Shown: piece after piece, positions 50,543 through 58,758 of the stretch
Numbering within the stretch: position 1 is the first letter of the stretch
Layout: every line of letters begins with the position of its first letter
Assembly: GCF_028610705.1 (NCBI RefSeq)
Contig: NZ_JAQQWT010000002.1
Span: 124,001-188,000, forward strand
Source: Halalkalibacter alkalisediminis
Lineage (GTDB): Bacteria; Bacillota; Bacilli; Bacillales; Bacillaceae_D
DNA: 64,000 bases
Reading direction: 5' to 3'
The notes under the pieces: model-generated
The model's database searches: none
What the model was told of the DNA's origin: nothing
The model's input: the letters and a program-made list of their open reading frames with translations, nothing else
Translations under genes and position numbers: made by a program

Positions 50543-52369
50543 TTAACTTGGTATAGAAAGAACTTTTTCTTCGATTACTTTTCTATTTGCTAAGTCCACT
50601 AATGTACTGGCTAATGTTTCTTTATCCTGAATATCATAGGTAAGGATGATCTTTTCAATTTCTTCTAAGAAAATATGCGATGTCTTTCCAATATAAATCT
50701 TCGGAAAGATTTGCTTATCATGTACTTCGTTATCATTTAATAACTCTTCAAACAGTTTCTCTCCAGGTCGCATTCCGCTATATTCAATCCCAATTTCATC
50801 AATGGAATTACCTGAGAGCTTGATTAAATTTCTAGCTAGATCTACAATTTTCACAGGTTCTCCCATATCCAGAACGAAGGTTTCTCCCCCTCTTGCCAAA
50901 CTTCCCGCTTGAATGACTAATCTTGATGCTTCGGGAATGGTCATGAAATATCTGACCATATCAGGGTGAGTAACGGTGACTGGTCCACCTTTTTGAATTT
51001 GCTTTTTAAAAAGTGGTATGACACTACCACGGCTACCTAATACATTTCCAAATCGTACGGCAATGAATTTTGTCTTGCTCATTTGATCCATATTTTGAAT
51101 AATCATTTCAGATAATCGCTTTGTTGCTCCCATTACGCTTGTTGGATTTACAGCTTTATCGGATGAGATCATGACGAATGTATTAACTTCATTCCAATCA
51201 GCTGCCTTTGCCACATTCATCGTACCAATCATATTGTTTTTAACGGCTTCTTCTGGATTTCGTTCCATTAAAGGAACATGCTTGTGCGCTGCAGCATGAT
51301 AGACGACATCAGGTTGATGAGCTTCCATAATGACATTCATTTTTTGCAAATCTTGAATATCTGCTATTTCCGTAACAAATTGAATGGTTGAGTGTTTATA
51401 TGTTTCTTTTAGCTCAATTTCAATTGAATAAATGCTATTTTCGCCATGTCCTAATAAGATGAGCTTCATAGGATTGAATTGAGCGACCTGCCTGCAAATT
51501 TCAGAGCCGATTGAGCCTCCTGCACCTGTCACAAGTACGACCTTATTCGTAATGGAGTCTGAAATGCCATCGAAATCTAACTCAACTGGTTCTCTACCTA
51601 ATAAATCTTCTACTTGGACATCCCTAAATTGATTGACCGATACTTTCCCAGTTACTAAGTCTTCTAGCATCGGAAGGATTTTTGTTTTCGCTTTTGTTTT
51701 CGCACATTCATTGAAAATCATGTTTAATTCTTTTTTATTTAATGAAGGAATTGAAATGATGATGTTATCAATCTTAAAGTCATTAACTGTTTGTTCAATC
51801 TGTTCAATCCCACCTACTACAGGAATTCCCAAAATATCTAAGTTATGTTTGCGTTCATTATCATCAATAAAGGCAACTGCTAGTAACTCTGCTTCATTGC
51901 TATTTTGCAATTGTCTTGCCACCATCGTTCCTGCAGCACCTGCACCCACGATTAATGTCCGTTTTTTGTTTTCGTTCTTTGTTATGTATGTATCTCGGAC
52001 AACACGCCACCAAAAACGTGATCCTCCGATAAAAAACATATGGAGCATCCATGTAGCGGCTAGTAATCGCATAAATATTCCTTGTGCCACAACCTGTTGA
52101 ACCAATGCTGCAATAAGAATGGAGAACGTTACTATTTTTAGAATAATAATAAGTTCTCCTATGCTTGCATACTCCCACGCCTTTTTGTAAAGCTTGTAAT
52201 AAAATGAAAATACATGATGACAAATTAATAAAGTGCTTGCCGTAATAATAAGTGTTGAACTTAGTACTAAGTAACGATCATAGACAAGTAGGTTACTTAA
52301 AAAGATTGTGGTTAAAATAAAAAGTGAATCAACAAAGATTAATAATGAAAGTCTCTGGTGATACGCCAC
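50543..52369 (-). CDS. epsC: UDP-N-acetylglucosamine 4,6-dehydratase EpsC
   Basis: A 608-residue membrane protein. Four N-terminal membrane helices (about 1-115) are followed by a cofactor-binding region (LIVGAGAAGTMVARQL) and the CapD/PglF-type dehydratase domain: VLVTGAGGSIGSEICRQ, DVVYHAAAHKHVPLMERNPEEAV and SSDKAVNPTSVMGATKR. It produces the UDP-4-keto-6-deoxy sugar for bacillosamine synthesis with EpsN and EpsM. In B. subtilis epsC follows epsB; here a small gene and a structured RNA lie between. Start 19 nt after the 44-residue gene. Confidence 0.93.
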   Translation of the reverse strand: MAYHQRLSLLIFVDSLFILTTIFLSNLLVYDRYLVLSSTLIITASTLLICHHVFSFYYKLYKKAWEYASIGELIIILKIVTFSILIAALVQQVVAQGIFMRLLAATWMLHMFFIGGSRFWWRVVRDTYITKNENKKRTLIVGAGAAGTMVARQLQNSNEAELLAVAFIDDNERKHNLDILGIPVVGGIEQIEQTVNDFKIDNIIISIPSLNKKELNMIFNECAKTKAKTKILPMLEDLVTGKVSVNQFRDVQVEDLLGREPVELDFDGISDSITNKVVLVTGAGGSIGSEICRQVAQFNPMKLILLGHGENSIYSIEIELKETYKHSTIQFVTEIADIQDLQKMNVIMEAHQPDVVYHAAAHKHVPLMERNPEEAVKNNMIGTMNVAKAADWNEVNTFVMISSDKAVNPTSVMGATKRLSEMIIQNMDQMSKTKFIAVRFGNVLGSRGSVIPLFKKQIQKGGPVTVTHPDMVRYFMTIPEASRLVIQAGSLARGGETFVLDMGEPVKIVDLARNLIKLSGNSIDEIGIEYSGMRPGEKLFEELLNDNEVHDKQIFPKIYIGKTSHIFLEEIEKIILTYDIQDKETLASTLVDLANRKVIEEKVLSIPS

Positions 52370-52387
52370 CTGATCTCCCCCTTTCTG

Positions 52388-52522
52388 TTAAAGTCGTAGT
52401 GTCCTTCTTTCAATTGCATTATCGATCAATTTTTTTATTTCTTCCAACTGTTCTTTTGGAGCATCCTGTTTTATATAGCGAACAGCTTTTTTTATCGATT
52501 TAGGATATTTATCCAAATTCAT
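52388..52522 (-). CDS. Small hypothetical protein upstream of epsC (44 residues)
   Basis: Start at ATG 52522 after AAGGAGTG; longer frames upstream lack a signal and run into the structured RNA. The product begins MNLDKYPKSIKKAVRYIKQD and continues into a helix (EQLEEIKKLIDNAIERR), basic overall, with no membrane segment. It is encoded in the eps operon right after the EAR-like RNA. The helix-turn-helix-free sequence does not match SinI or a known EPS protein; family not recognised. Confidence 0.75.
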   Translation of the reverse strand: MNLDKYPKSIKKAVRYIKQDAPKEQLEEIKKLIDNAIERRTLRL

Positions 52523-52547
52523 TCTAATCACTCCTTTTTTAAACAAC

Positions 52548-52580
52548 TTTAACCATGCGGCTTTTAAAACCACATGGTTA
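52548..52580 (-). promoter_or_regulatory. 10-bp hairpin upstream of the 44-residue gene
   Basis: On the minus strand AACCATGTGG pairs with CCGCATGGTT (one G-T pair) around TTTTAAAAG, 26 nt before the start codon. No T-run follows, so it is more likely an RNA-stability or translation element than a terminator. Confidence 0.5.
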
Positions 52581-52599
52581 AAATGTTTAAAAAAAATAA

Positions 52600-52715
52600 T
52601 GGGCATTTAACCCTTCCTCACACCACACTATTGATGACTAGCATCTAAGGTTGTTTCAACCCACAGCATGACCGAGTACCTCCATAGATAATGGCAAGGA
52701 GATATCGCCAATTAC
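52600..52715 (-). ncRNA. Probable EAR (eps-associated RNA) antitermination element
   Basis: A non-coding, relatively GC-rich stretch between the epsB-like and epsC genes, exactly where the EAR RNA lies in B. subtilis and relatives. On the minus strand it shows several pairings: TGGC with GCCA, CTCC with GGAG, the small hairpin GGTTGAAACAACC and GGGTTAAATGCCC at the end. EAR promotes readthrough of terminators within the long eps operon (established in B. subtilis). I assign it by position and visible structure; a covariance-model search has not been run. Confidence 0.6.
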
Positions 52716-52722
52716 AGTTTTA

Positions 52723-52738
52723 GTTCTTAATAAAGAAC
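52723..52738. promoter_or_regulatory. SinR-type palindrome upstream of the EAR-like RNA
   Basis: GTTCTTAATAAAGAAC lies 36 bp past the epsB stop codon. There is no good -35/-10 pair around it, so it may be an internal repressor site or a weak secondary promoter. Confidence 0.72.
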
Positions 52739-52774
52739 AAATAATTCAAAAAAAAATATCCTTTTTAATTTTCT

Positions 52775-53443
52775 TTAGATCTTTAACTTTCTTAAGATCG
52801 GATTTGTTCGTTTCCCATTCAGAATGACACCTAATAAATTGGCGTGAACCATGACTAATGACTTTTTTGCCTCTAATGCTAATGCATCTTCTGTTTTTCC
52901 GTTTCGAACGACTAGAATCACGCCATCACAAAGACTTGCCATAATTTTTGAATCATTTTCCTCCAGTACTGGTGGTACGTCAATTAGGACATAATCGTAT
53001 AGCTCTTTTGCTTTATCTAGTAGTTGCTCTAACAAAACGGATCGGAATAATTTCTCCGAGTTATTAGGGATGGGACCACTGGTGACAACTCCAATTCTCC
53101 CGAATTCAGTTTGGTTCAGTGTTTCCTCTAGTGCTTTTTGACCTATTAAGACATTGGTTAAACCGATTGTGTTTTTTATTTTAAAAATTTGGTGAATGGA
53201 AGGATTCCTAATATTTGCATCAATAATCAATACCTTTTTACTATTTTGAGCTAACGAGATAGCTAAATTAGCTGTTGTGATTGATTTCCCTTCACCATAC
53301 GTTGGAGACGTAATCATGATCGAACGGTAATTATTTTCAAAAGATGCAAACTCAATGTTCTCTCTGATAGTATCGTATTCATCTGCTACGATGGAATGAA
53401 GGTTTTTGTTTATCGTCATGTAGCTTCTTTTTCTAAGAACCAA
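52775..53443 (-). CDS. epsB: Bacterial tyrosine-kinase-like protein EpsB
   Basis: A 222-residue BY-kinase cytosolic domain (CapB/EpsB type). It carries VADEYDTIRENIEFASF, Walker A SPTYGEGKSITTANLA, and Walker B DYVLIDVPP. Walker A' reads VLIIDANIRNP, with Asn where DxDxR usually has the second Asp, and the protein ends RTNPILRKLKI with no Tyr-rich tail. Both features differ from active BY-kinases such as EpsB. It starts at TTG 53443 (AGGGGTGAT signal) or at a farther GTG 53452, overlapping epsA by about 11-20 nt. It is normally activated by the EpsA membrane protein and regulates chain length and enzyme activity. Confidence 0.87.
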   Translation of the reverse strand: MVLRKRSYMTINKNLHSIVADEYDTIRENIEFASFENNYRSIMITSPTYGEGKSITTANLAISLAQNSKKVLIIDANIRNPSIHQIFKIKNTIGLTNVLIGQKALEETLNQTEFGRIGVVTSGPIPNNSEKLFRSVLLEQLLDKAKELYDYVLIDVPPVLEENDSKIMASLCDGVILVVRNGKTEDALALEAKKSLVMVHANLLGVILNGKRTNPILRKLKI

Positions 53444-54146
53444 TTGTATCACCCCTTAAAGCAGGATTCGTTTTTTTGCCTTTATTCAACTCTACTGTTC
53501 TCTTATTCATTTTAGAGACTGTTCCAAGTACAGGAAGCTCTAGTAATTTCTCCACTTGTCTAGCTGAACGAAGACGGTTATCCAGACTATCTAGTAGGAA
53601 AATAAATCCAATTCCAATTATGATTCCTGCAGCGAAACCTAACTTTATTATTCGGTTGCTAGCCGGATTAATCGGCCAAGGATTTTCTATAACTTGGGCT
53701 TCTGCAAAAATATCAACGCTGTGAAAGTCTAAGATGTTTGCTACTTCTCTTTTATATACTGCAGCTACTGTGTTTGCAATTATGGTTGCTTGCTCGTGAC
53801 TTTGATCTCGAGCAGTTATGGTAACAATTCGTGAGCTATCGATTCTCCCTACTGAAATCTGATTACTTAAACCTTGAGCAGAACGTTCCATTCCCAGCTC
53901 CTCTATTACAGCTTGCATAATAGGTGGTTCTTTAATGATAACTATTAGGGTGTCAAATAATTTCGAGTCTTCACTAATCATGATTCTTGCTGTCGATTCA
54001 TAAATCGGTACAGGTTTATTTAGTTGATTGTAAGCGGCAGCTGCTCCTGTAGTGATCATCGTGATTAAGACAAGAATCCATAACCGTTTTTTTATGATAT
54101 TAAAGATCTTTTTAATTTCAATTTCTTTCCCACTTCTCGGTTCCAT
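53433..54146 (-). CDS. epsA: Polysaccharide chain-length modulator EpsA (Wzz/CpsC-like)
   Basis: A 237-residue membrane protein with two transmembrane segments (about 19-37 and 170-188), enclosing an extracytoplasmic Wzz-type loop (PVPIYESTARIMISED). The C-terminal cytosolic part RLRSARQVEKLLELPVLGTVSK resembles the segment that activates the partner kinase. It is the first gene of the operon; the ATG is preceded by AGGTGAACAG. Its promoter carries SinR-type palindromes. Confidence 0.87.
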   Translation of the reverse strand: MEPRSGKEIEIKKIFNIIKKRLWILVLITMITTGAAAAYNQLNKPVPIYESTARIMISEDSKLFDTLIVIIKEPPIMQAVIEELGMERSAQGLSNQISVGRIDSSRIVTITARDQSHEQATIIANTVAAVYKREVANILDFHSVDIFAEAQVIENPWPINPASNRIIKLGFAAGIIIGIGFIFLLDSLDNRLRSARQVEKLLELPVLGTVSKMNKRTVELNKGKKTNPALRGDTIGS

Positions 54147-54170
54147 CTGTTCACCTGCCTGTTTTATTCT

Positions 54171-54186
54171 GTTCTTTATAAAGTAC
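54171..54186. promoter_or_regulatory. SinR-type palindrome in the epsA leader
   Basis: GTTCTTTATAAAGTAC differs by one base from the perfect site. It lies 25 bp upstream of the epsA start codon, between promoter and gene. Confidence 0.7.
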
Positions 54187-54281
54187 GATAAAAATCAAAA
54201 AAATAGACCTGAACTTGTTTAAGAACTAGAACTTCCGAACTGCATAAATTACTCACATAAATTAACTTATTTGATAGTTTT

Positions 54282-54310
54282 ATTTTAGTTCTTTATAAAG
54301 AACGTGTCAA
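54282..54310 (-). promoter_or_regulatory. eps operon promoter with SinR-type operator in the spacer
   Basis: On the minus strand TTGACA (54310-54305) is followed by 17 bp and then TAAAAT (54287-54282), a near-ideal sigma-A promoter. The spacer consists of one C plus the perfect palindrome GTTCTTTATAAAGAAC (54303-54288). A repressor bound there would exclude RNA polymerase. The half-site GTTCTTT is the published SinR recognition core. Confidence 0.85.
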
Positions 54311-54439
54311 TGAGTTATTTGAAATTCCCCGAAAATTTTTAGTGAATAGAACAGTTTGTTGTCAACCATCTTATTTTACAGAGAATTATTTTATCACATT
54401 CGTCCGTTATAAAATATAATGTTAAATGATGTGAATAAA

Positions 54440-54484
54440 AAATACTTTTAAACTTTTCAATCGAAAAAAAGTTCAAAAGTATTA
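54440..54484 (-). terminator. Terminator of the spike-protein gene
   Basis: ATACTTTT-AACTTTT pairs with AAAAGTT-AAAAGTAT around about 8 nt, and on the minus strand TTTTTTATT follows. It isolates the spike gene from the eps promoter. Confidence 0.75.
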
Positions 54485-54572
54485 GGTAGTCTATCTCACA
54501 TTCAAATAGCACTTCTTTTGCATTCGCTTTAGTGTACTTTGTTATTAGAACTGTAGTCGAGTAATCATGTTC

Positions 54573-57500
54573 TCACTCAGAAATGGGCCCATATAGTTTT
54601 AATACAGCTTTCGCATCGACAAAGCCCCATGTGACCGTTCCATCTGTTTCAATTCCTGAAGTATGGTTAGGAGCTATACTTCCACTTGTACCTTCTACAG
54701 TACACTTATATACCTTGTTATTAGCATGGACCAATTGGCCTTTTGTGTAAAGAGTATTTGTAGTCCATTGGTATTTATTTGCCTCTCCAGCAGAGGTACA
54801 GATCCACCCTACGTATCCACCAGGAATAGGACTTGCATTGTTTATCACTTTCCCTAATGAAAAATAGCCACTTTCAGGTTCTTTATTATTATGCGTAATG
54901 GGATCGTAACCAATATAAATTCCTTCATCTTCTTGTGGGAGGTTTATATTCTCAAATTTATTTTCTACTGAAATAAAATTTATCATGCTATTTTTGTTAC
55001 TGTAATAGGATAAACTTAGGTTGTTACCCTCGCTTGAATATTTAATATTACATCTTTTTAAAGACATTATCACAATGGACCTGACTACAGTAAATCCATT
55101 CAAAATTAAGTGTTCGAAACTTGAGTTTGTGATTTCTATATTACACTTTTCAAGTTCCACATTTCCATAGCCAGCTGATCTGTTTATTTCTGTTGCTACA
55201 AGTACATTAACTGTTCTTACGATGAATTCACAGTCATTAGCAATAAAAGATGGATGTTCATTATCTGTGTTGATATTTCCTACTCTGATCGTACTATCAA
55301 AAAATTTACTTTTTCTTACCTCAACTAATCGTTGTTTCATACCAAATAGGTGGTTATCTACCCTACAGTTGATAAACTTACAGTCATGAAAAATAACCTT
55401 TTCTCTTGTAGTAGTATCATTCCTTGTTCTATTATTCAGTATTAGGTTATTATAAACACACCCTATTTGCTCATAAGACCTAACTGTTATTTCCCTTCGT
55501 TGTCCTTTCGCCTCCATTATACACCCTTCTAGCCTATTAACAGTTATCCAACCGGTTCCAGAATAATACGAAGAGTACCGTATATTATTATTCTTAAAAA
55601 CTGACAAATCTGTGTTTGACATCGTTATAATAGAAGGGTCTACAAATGTATTCCCCATTACTAATACATCATATCCTGATCCACTTAATTGTGTATTCCC
55701 CCCGTGCATACTGTTATTTGTAATGTGGACATGAGCATTTTGAATATGCGCAGTCATCAAGCCTATTGTGTTTCCGCAGTTATAAATAAAATTCCCCTGA
55801 ATATTCGCATATACAGTAGTGTAAATATTAATGGCTATAGAATCTACATTATATATATGATTATTTTCAATTAGGATTGAGTAACATCCTGCTAATATGC
55901 CATGATTCGTGTTATAAATGATGTTATTCCTAATAACACAATTATCTCCGTAAGAATCTTCTTGATTAATACCATACCTAGTAGGATCATTAAATTGAGG
56001 TTTTCCATCTAAGAAGTTCTTTCCGTTATCTCGTATCACATTATTTTGTACAACATTGTAACTTCCCCCTAATGTGATCCCCCCTCTATGGCCATTAAAA
56101 ACTTCATTGTGTTCTACCTTGTTATGGTGCGGTGCTAACCCCCATCGTATCGTAACATTCATATTTTTTAATGGATTGGTTTCATTATTAAATACAAGCC
56201 TTAATTTTCTGGCTCCTACTGGTATAGAAATAGGTGTATAGATCTTTCTCCTTGTAAGTGGCCCGATATAAGTGTTGTCTTCTTTATAGAAGAACACACT
56301 TACTTCCCTAGTGGTAATTGAAGTTTGACGTGCAAACCCAAATCCAGCTATTAAAAATGATGTATATCCTTCATTCGGTATCGAAATAAACCCTGATGTT
56401 AGGGTGTTCGCAGAAGGGGTTAGGTTACCAGTTGATTGATCTACAGTATTTTTTGAAAGATTCATATTAAACTCTGTTAAAGTTCTAGGAGATTCACTAG
56501 TAAATGTAATATTATCGCCCATATAATCTCTTACAACACAATGTTTGATCGAACTATGATTGGTACCTCTCGTAAATACAACCCCATAAGTGTGCTCTTG
56601 TGCCCTCTCAGCACTTACAGCGAAGCTTCTATCGTCCCTACAACCTATGATCGTTCCACCAACTAAGCGTGAATTCGTAACGTTATCCAATGTAATGCTA
56701 TTACCTTTAAAGTTGTAGTAGTCCGTGCCGGTTCTAGTGTCAAACGGAGACTTACGATCTGAGTCATAGATTACTTTTAACGTTGATCCGTTTAGGTGGA
56801 ACACCATATGACTGCGTAAATTTATCGTTTTAGGATAGCATAACGCATACTTTCCTCTAGGCAGCACTACATCAGTAAAACCATTTTCTGATGCGTATTG
56901 CAAAGCGCTGTTAATCCCTTGTATATTTTGATCAGCCATGAAATAATCAGCGTCTTGATACGGTTTACTTGGTATGCCTTCCGTTATCCCCCATCGCTCT
57001 AATTCGATAACATATGCGTTTGATAGGTTGCTAGGACCATCATTATCATTATCTGATAGACTCACAGCTTTCCATATACCACCAGTGTATGAAAGTACAA
57101 CTCCTTCATTAACAGCAGACACATCTACATCACTTAACCCATCTAAAGTTGTTACACCACTGTCTTCAGAATCGGGCAATGCTTTCGAAACAAATTTCTG
57201 TGTCGTAGAATCATACAGGAGAGCATGGCCATTTGTTTTGTTGGTCGTATCGACATCTGTAATATCTATTAACTTATGCTCATGGTTGACATCAGCCTTA
57301 GTTTGTAAAGCGTTATTGTACTCATCTACATCACTTTTATCAGCCTTTTTTGCTAGTTTATTAGCAAGTTCACTATTAGTTACCAAGTCCTCTATATCAT
57401 CTCGATTGAATTTTGAATCTAAGCTTGCTTGTAATCCGGTTACTTCTTCTATTCTGTGTTCATGATCATGATCAGACTTGGCACTTAATGCTTGAATGAA

Positions 57501-57923
57501 TTCTTCAATACTAACTAAATCAGCTAAAGCTTCTGTATTTGCTTTTTCAGACAATAAATTAGTCAAGTCCTCAATGCTAATTAACCCTTCTAAGTCTTTC
57601 AGATTAGCTTTACTTGAAAGAGAGTCATTTAATTTATCGTTGCTTACAAGATTTTGTAAATCATCTGTCGTAGCCATAGAATCTAATAGGTCTTTTATAG
57701 TAGAATCGTCGTAAACTTTAATGTCTGTCCCGTCAACTTTTATATATCCATTGGCTGTTGACGCCTTTACATCAGAACCAGGTTCAGATGGTACATTCAT
57801 AAGTTTATTGCCAGATAATGTTCCAATATATAATTCATGCGTATCTATACAAAATCCAAATTCCCCTATATCCAATGTAGTCAATTCAGCTTTCAGTCCT
57901 TGTTTCACTTGAATTTTGGCCAT
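54573..57923 (-). CDS. Phage tail-spike-like beta-helix protein with pectate-lyase fold
   Basis: A 1116-residue protein with a phage-type modular layout and no signal peptide. Residues 1-45 (AKIQVKQGLKAELTTLDIGE) resemble the N-terminal domain of phage tail fibres. About 70-240 is a repeated coiled-coil-like segment (SSKANLKDLEGLISIEDLTN, SEKANTEALADLVSIEEF). About 305-1010 is a pectate-lyase-3 beta-helix beginning VIELERWGITEGIP, and the C-terminal 80 residues (YTKGQLVHANNKVYKC) form a small carbohydrate-binding-like end. The beta-helix start resembles the lipoprotein at 28.8 kb. Phages use such spikes to cleave capsule. Standing alone beside eps, with a strong GGAGGG signal, it could be a domesticated depolymerase; role unproven. 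Confidence 0.8.
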   Translation of the reverse strand: MAKIQVKQGLKAELTTLDIGEFGFCIDTHELYIGTLSGNKLMNVPSEPGSDVKASTANGYIKVDGTDIKVYDDSTIKDLLDSMATTDDLQNLVSNDKLNDSLSSKANLKDLEGLISIEDLTNLLSEKANTEALADLVSIEEFIQALSAKSDHDHEHRIEEVTGLQASLDSKFNRDDIEDLVTNSELANKLAKKADKSDVDEYNNALQTKADVNHEHKLIDITDVDTTNKTNGHALLYDSTTQKFVSKALPDSEDSGVTTLDGLSDVDVSAVNEGVVLSYTGGIWKAVSLSDNDNDGPSNLSNAYVIELERWGITEGIPSKPYQDADYFMADQNIQGINSALQYASENGFTDVVLPRGKYALCYPKTINLRSHMVFHLNGSTLKVIYDSDRKSPFDTRTGTDYYNFKGNSITLDNVTNSRLVGGTIIGCRDDRSFAVSAERAQEHTYGVVFTRGTNHSSIKHCVVRDYMGDNITFTSESPRTLTEFNMNLSKNTVDQSTGNLTPSANTLTSGFISIPNEGYTSFLIAGFGFARQTSITTREVSVFFYKEDNTYIGPLTRRKIYTPISIPVGARKLRLVFNNETNPLKNMNVTIRWGLAPHHNKVEHNEVFNGHRGGITLGGSYNVVQNNVIRDNGKNFLDGKPQFNDPTRYGINQEDSYGDNCVIRNNIIYNTNHGILAGCYSILIENNHIYNVDSIAINIYTTVYANIQGNFIYNCGNTIGLMTAHIQNAHVHITNNSMHGGNTQLSGSGYDVLVMGNTFVDPSIITMSNTDLSVFKNNNIRYSSYYSGTGWITVNRLEGCIMEAKGQRREITVRSYEQIGCVYNNLILNNRTRNDTTTREKVIFHDCKFINCRVDNHLFGMKQRLVEVRKSKFFDSTIRVGNINTDNEHPSFIANDCEFIVRTVNVLVATEINRSAGYGNVELEKCNIEITNSSFEHLILNGFTVVRSIVIMSLKRCNIKYSSEGNNLSLSYYSNKNSMINFISVENKFENINLPQEDEGIYIGYDPITHNNKEPESGYFSLGKVINNASPIPGGYVGWICTSAGEANKYQWTTNTLYTKGQLVHANNKVYKCTVEGTSGSIAPNHTSGIETDGTVTWGFVDAKAVLKLYGPISE

Positions 57924-58758
57924 TAGTTAACCCTCCGTTAATTGTATTAGTGTATTCTACTTGTTAAACCTCACTCCGATAGTTGCTTTATATCTCAGAG
58001 TCAAATTCACCATCAGTATCCGTTGTTTAACACTTTGGTATCTCGTTTTTCGTCAGCAAGCTTCATATAAAATTTCATATCACTCTCATAACCCTTCGCT
58101 CAAGTGAAGAATTGCCACCTGACATTTGATTATGGACATTTGAATTTTGGTCATTATTCCTTCTTTAACGCGCATATATACGATTCTTCCAATAAAATAA
58201 GAACTACGACTGCTGCCACATTTCATATCCGATCCAGATGACAAATTAAGTCCTAACCCTCATTTGCAATAATTTGCCCACCAGTAACTACAGCCATCCA
58301 AAACTTCCGGGACTTCCACTTACTCATTCTTCTCACCTCCCTATTTATATGAAAAGACAAGTTCTTTCGCTTGTGCATTGCCCTATTGGAAAACAAATAA
58401 AAAAACACTGTGGATTTTCATTCTTTTTAAGACAGGAAAAAAGAGTCAACACTGTGCGCTGACTCATTACATGGCTTCTTTAAGTTAAAATATGTAATTT
58501 ATTTATAGGACAATAGGGATTATCCATTGAGTACTAGTCAATCGATCTATTACGTTCTCCGACTTATGGGCAATTAACACATAGAGCTTAAGCTACCAGT
58601 TAACAAACCAATTCGATAATTAGAAAAAGAATCACATTCTTATTTTGATGTTTGTTCACTTATGTTGCATTATCCTAGTTTAAATACCAAGAATACCCAG
58701 AATTTTCAATAACCTCATTATGTGCAAAGAAAAAGTCCTTTAAAATGGATTAAGTCAG
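57924..58758. other. 835-nt stretch with a phage lysis-gene relic, otherwise no gene
   Basis: Apart from the small pseudogene at 58154-58327 and some short fragments downstream of it that read like a broken neighbour of the same phage cassette (SGGNSSLERRV in one frame), I see no intact gene. Confidence 0.55.
58154..58327 (-). pseudogene. Relic of a small phage holin-like protein
   Basis: Start at ATG 58327 after a fine GGGAGGTGAG. The frame begins MSKWKSRKFWMAVVTGGQII and ANEG, then has a stop; reading one base shifted gives LGLNLSSGSDM, and the first frame resumes with NVAAVVVLILLEESY to TAA 58156-58154. The pattern (KWKSRKFW, NEGLGLNL, membrane helix) is that of small phage holin-type proteins. 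At least two frameshifts inactivate it. It lies upstream of the phage-type spike gene, suggesting a common prophage origin. Confidence 0.5.

Noticed and set aside
51633-52100. 155-residue plus-strand open frame opposite epsC
   Set aside because: Cys/Ser-rich mirror of the epsC reading frame; no ribosome binding site.
56974-57465. 163-residue plus-strand open frame opposite the spike gene
   Set aside because: Antisense of the repetitive coiled-coil-like segment; Ser/Leu-rich as expected for a shadow frame.
58274-58462. 62-residue plus-strand open frame
   Set aside because: Overlaps the holin-like relic on the other strand, which has the better start signal and recognisable motifs.
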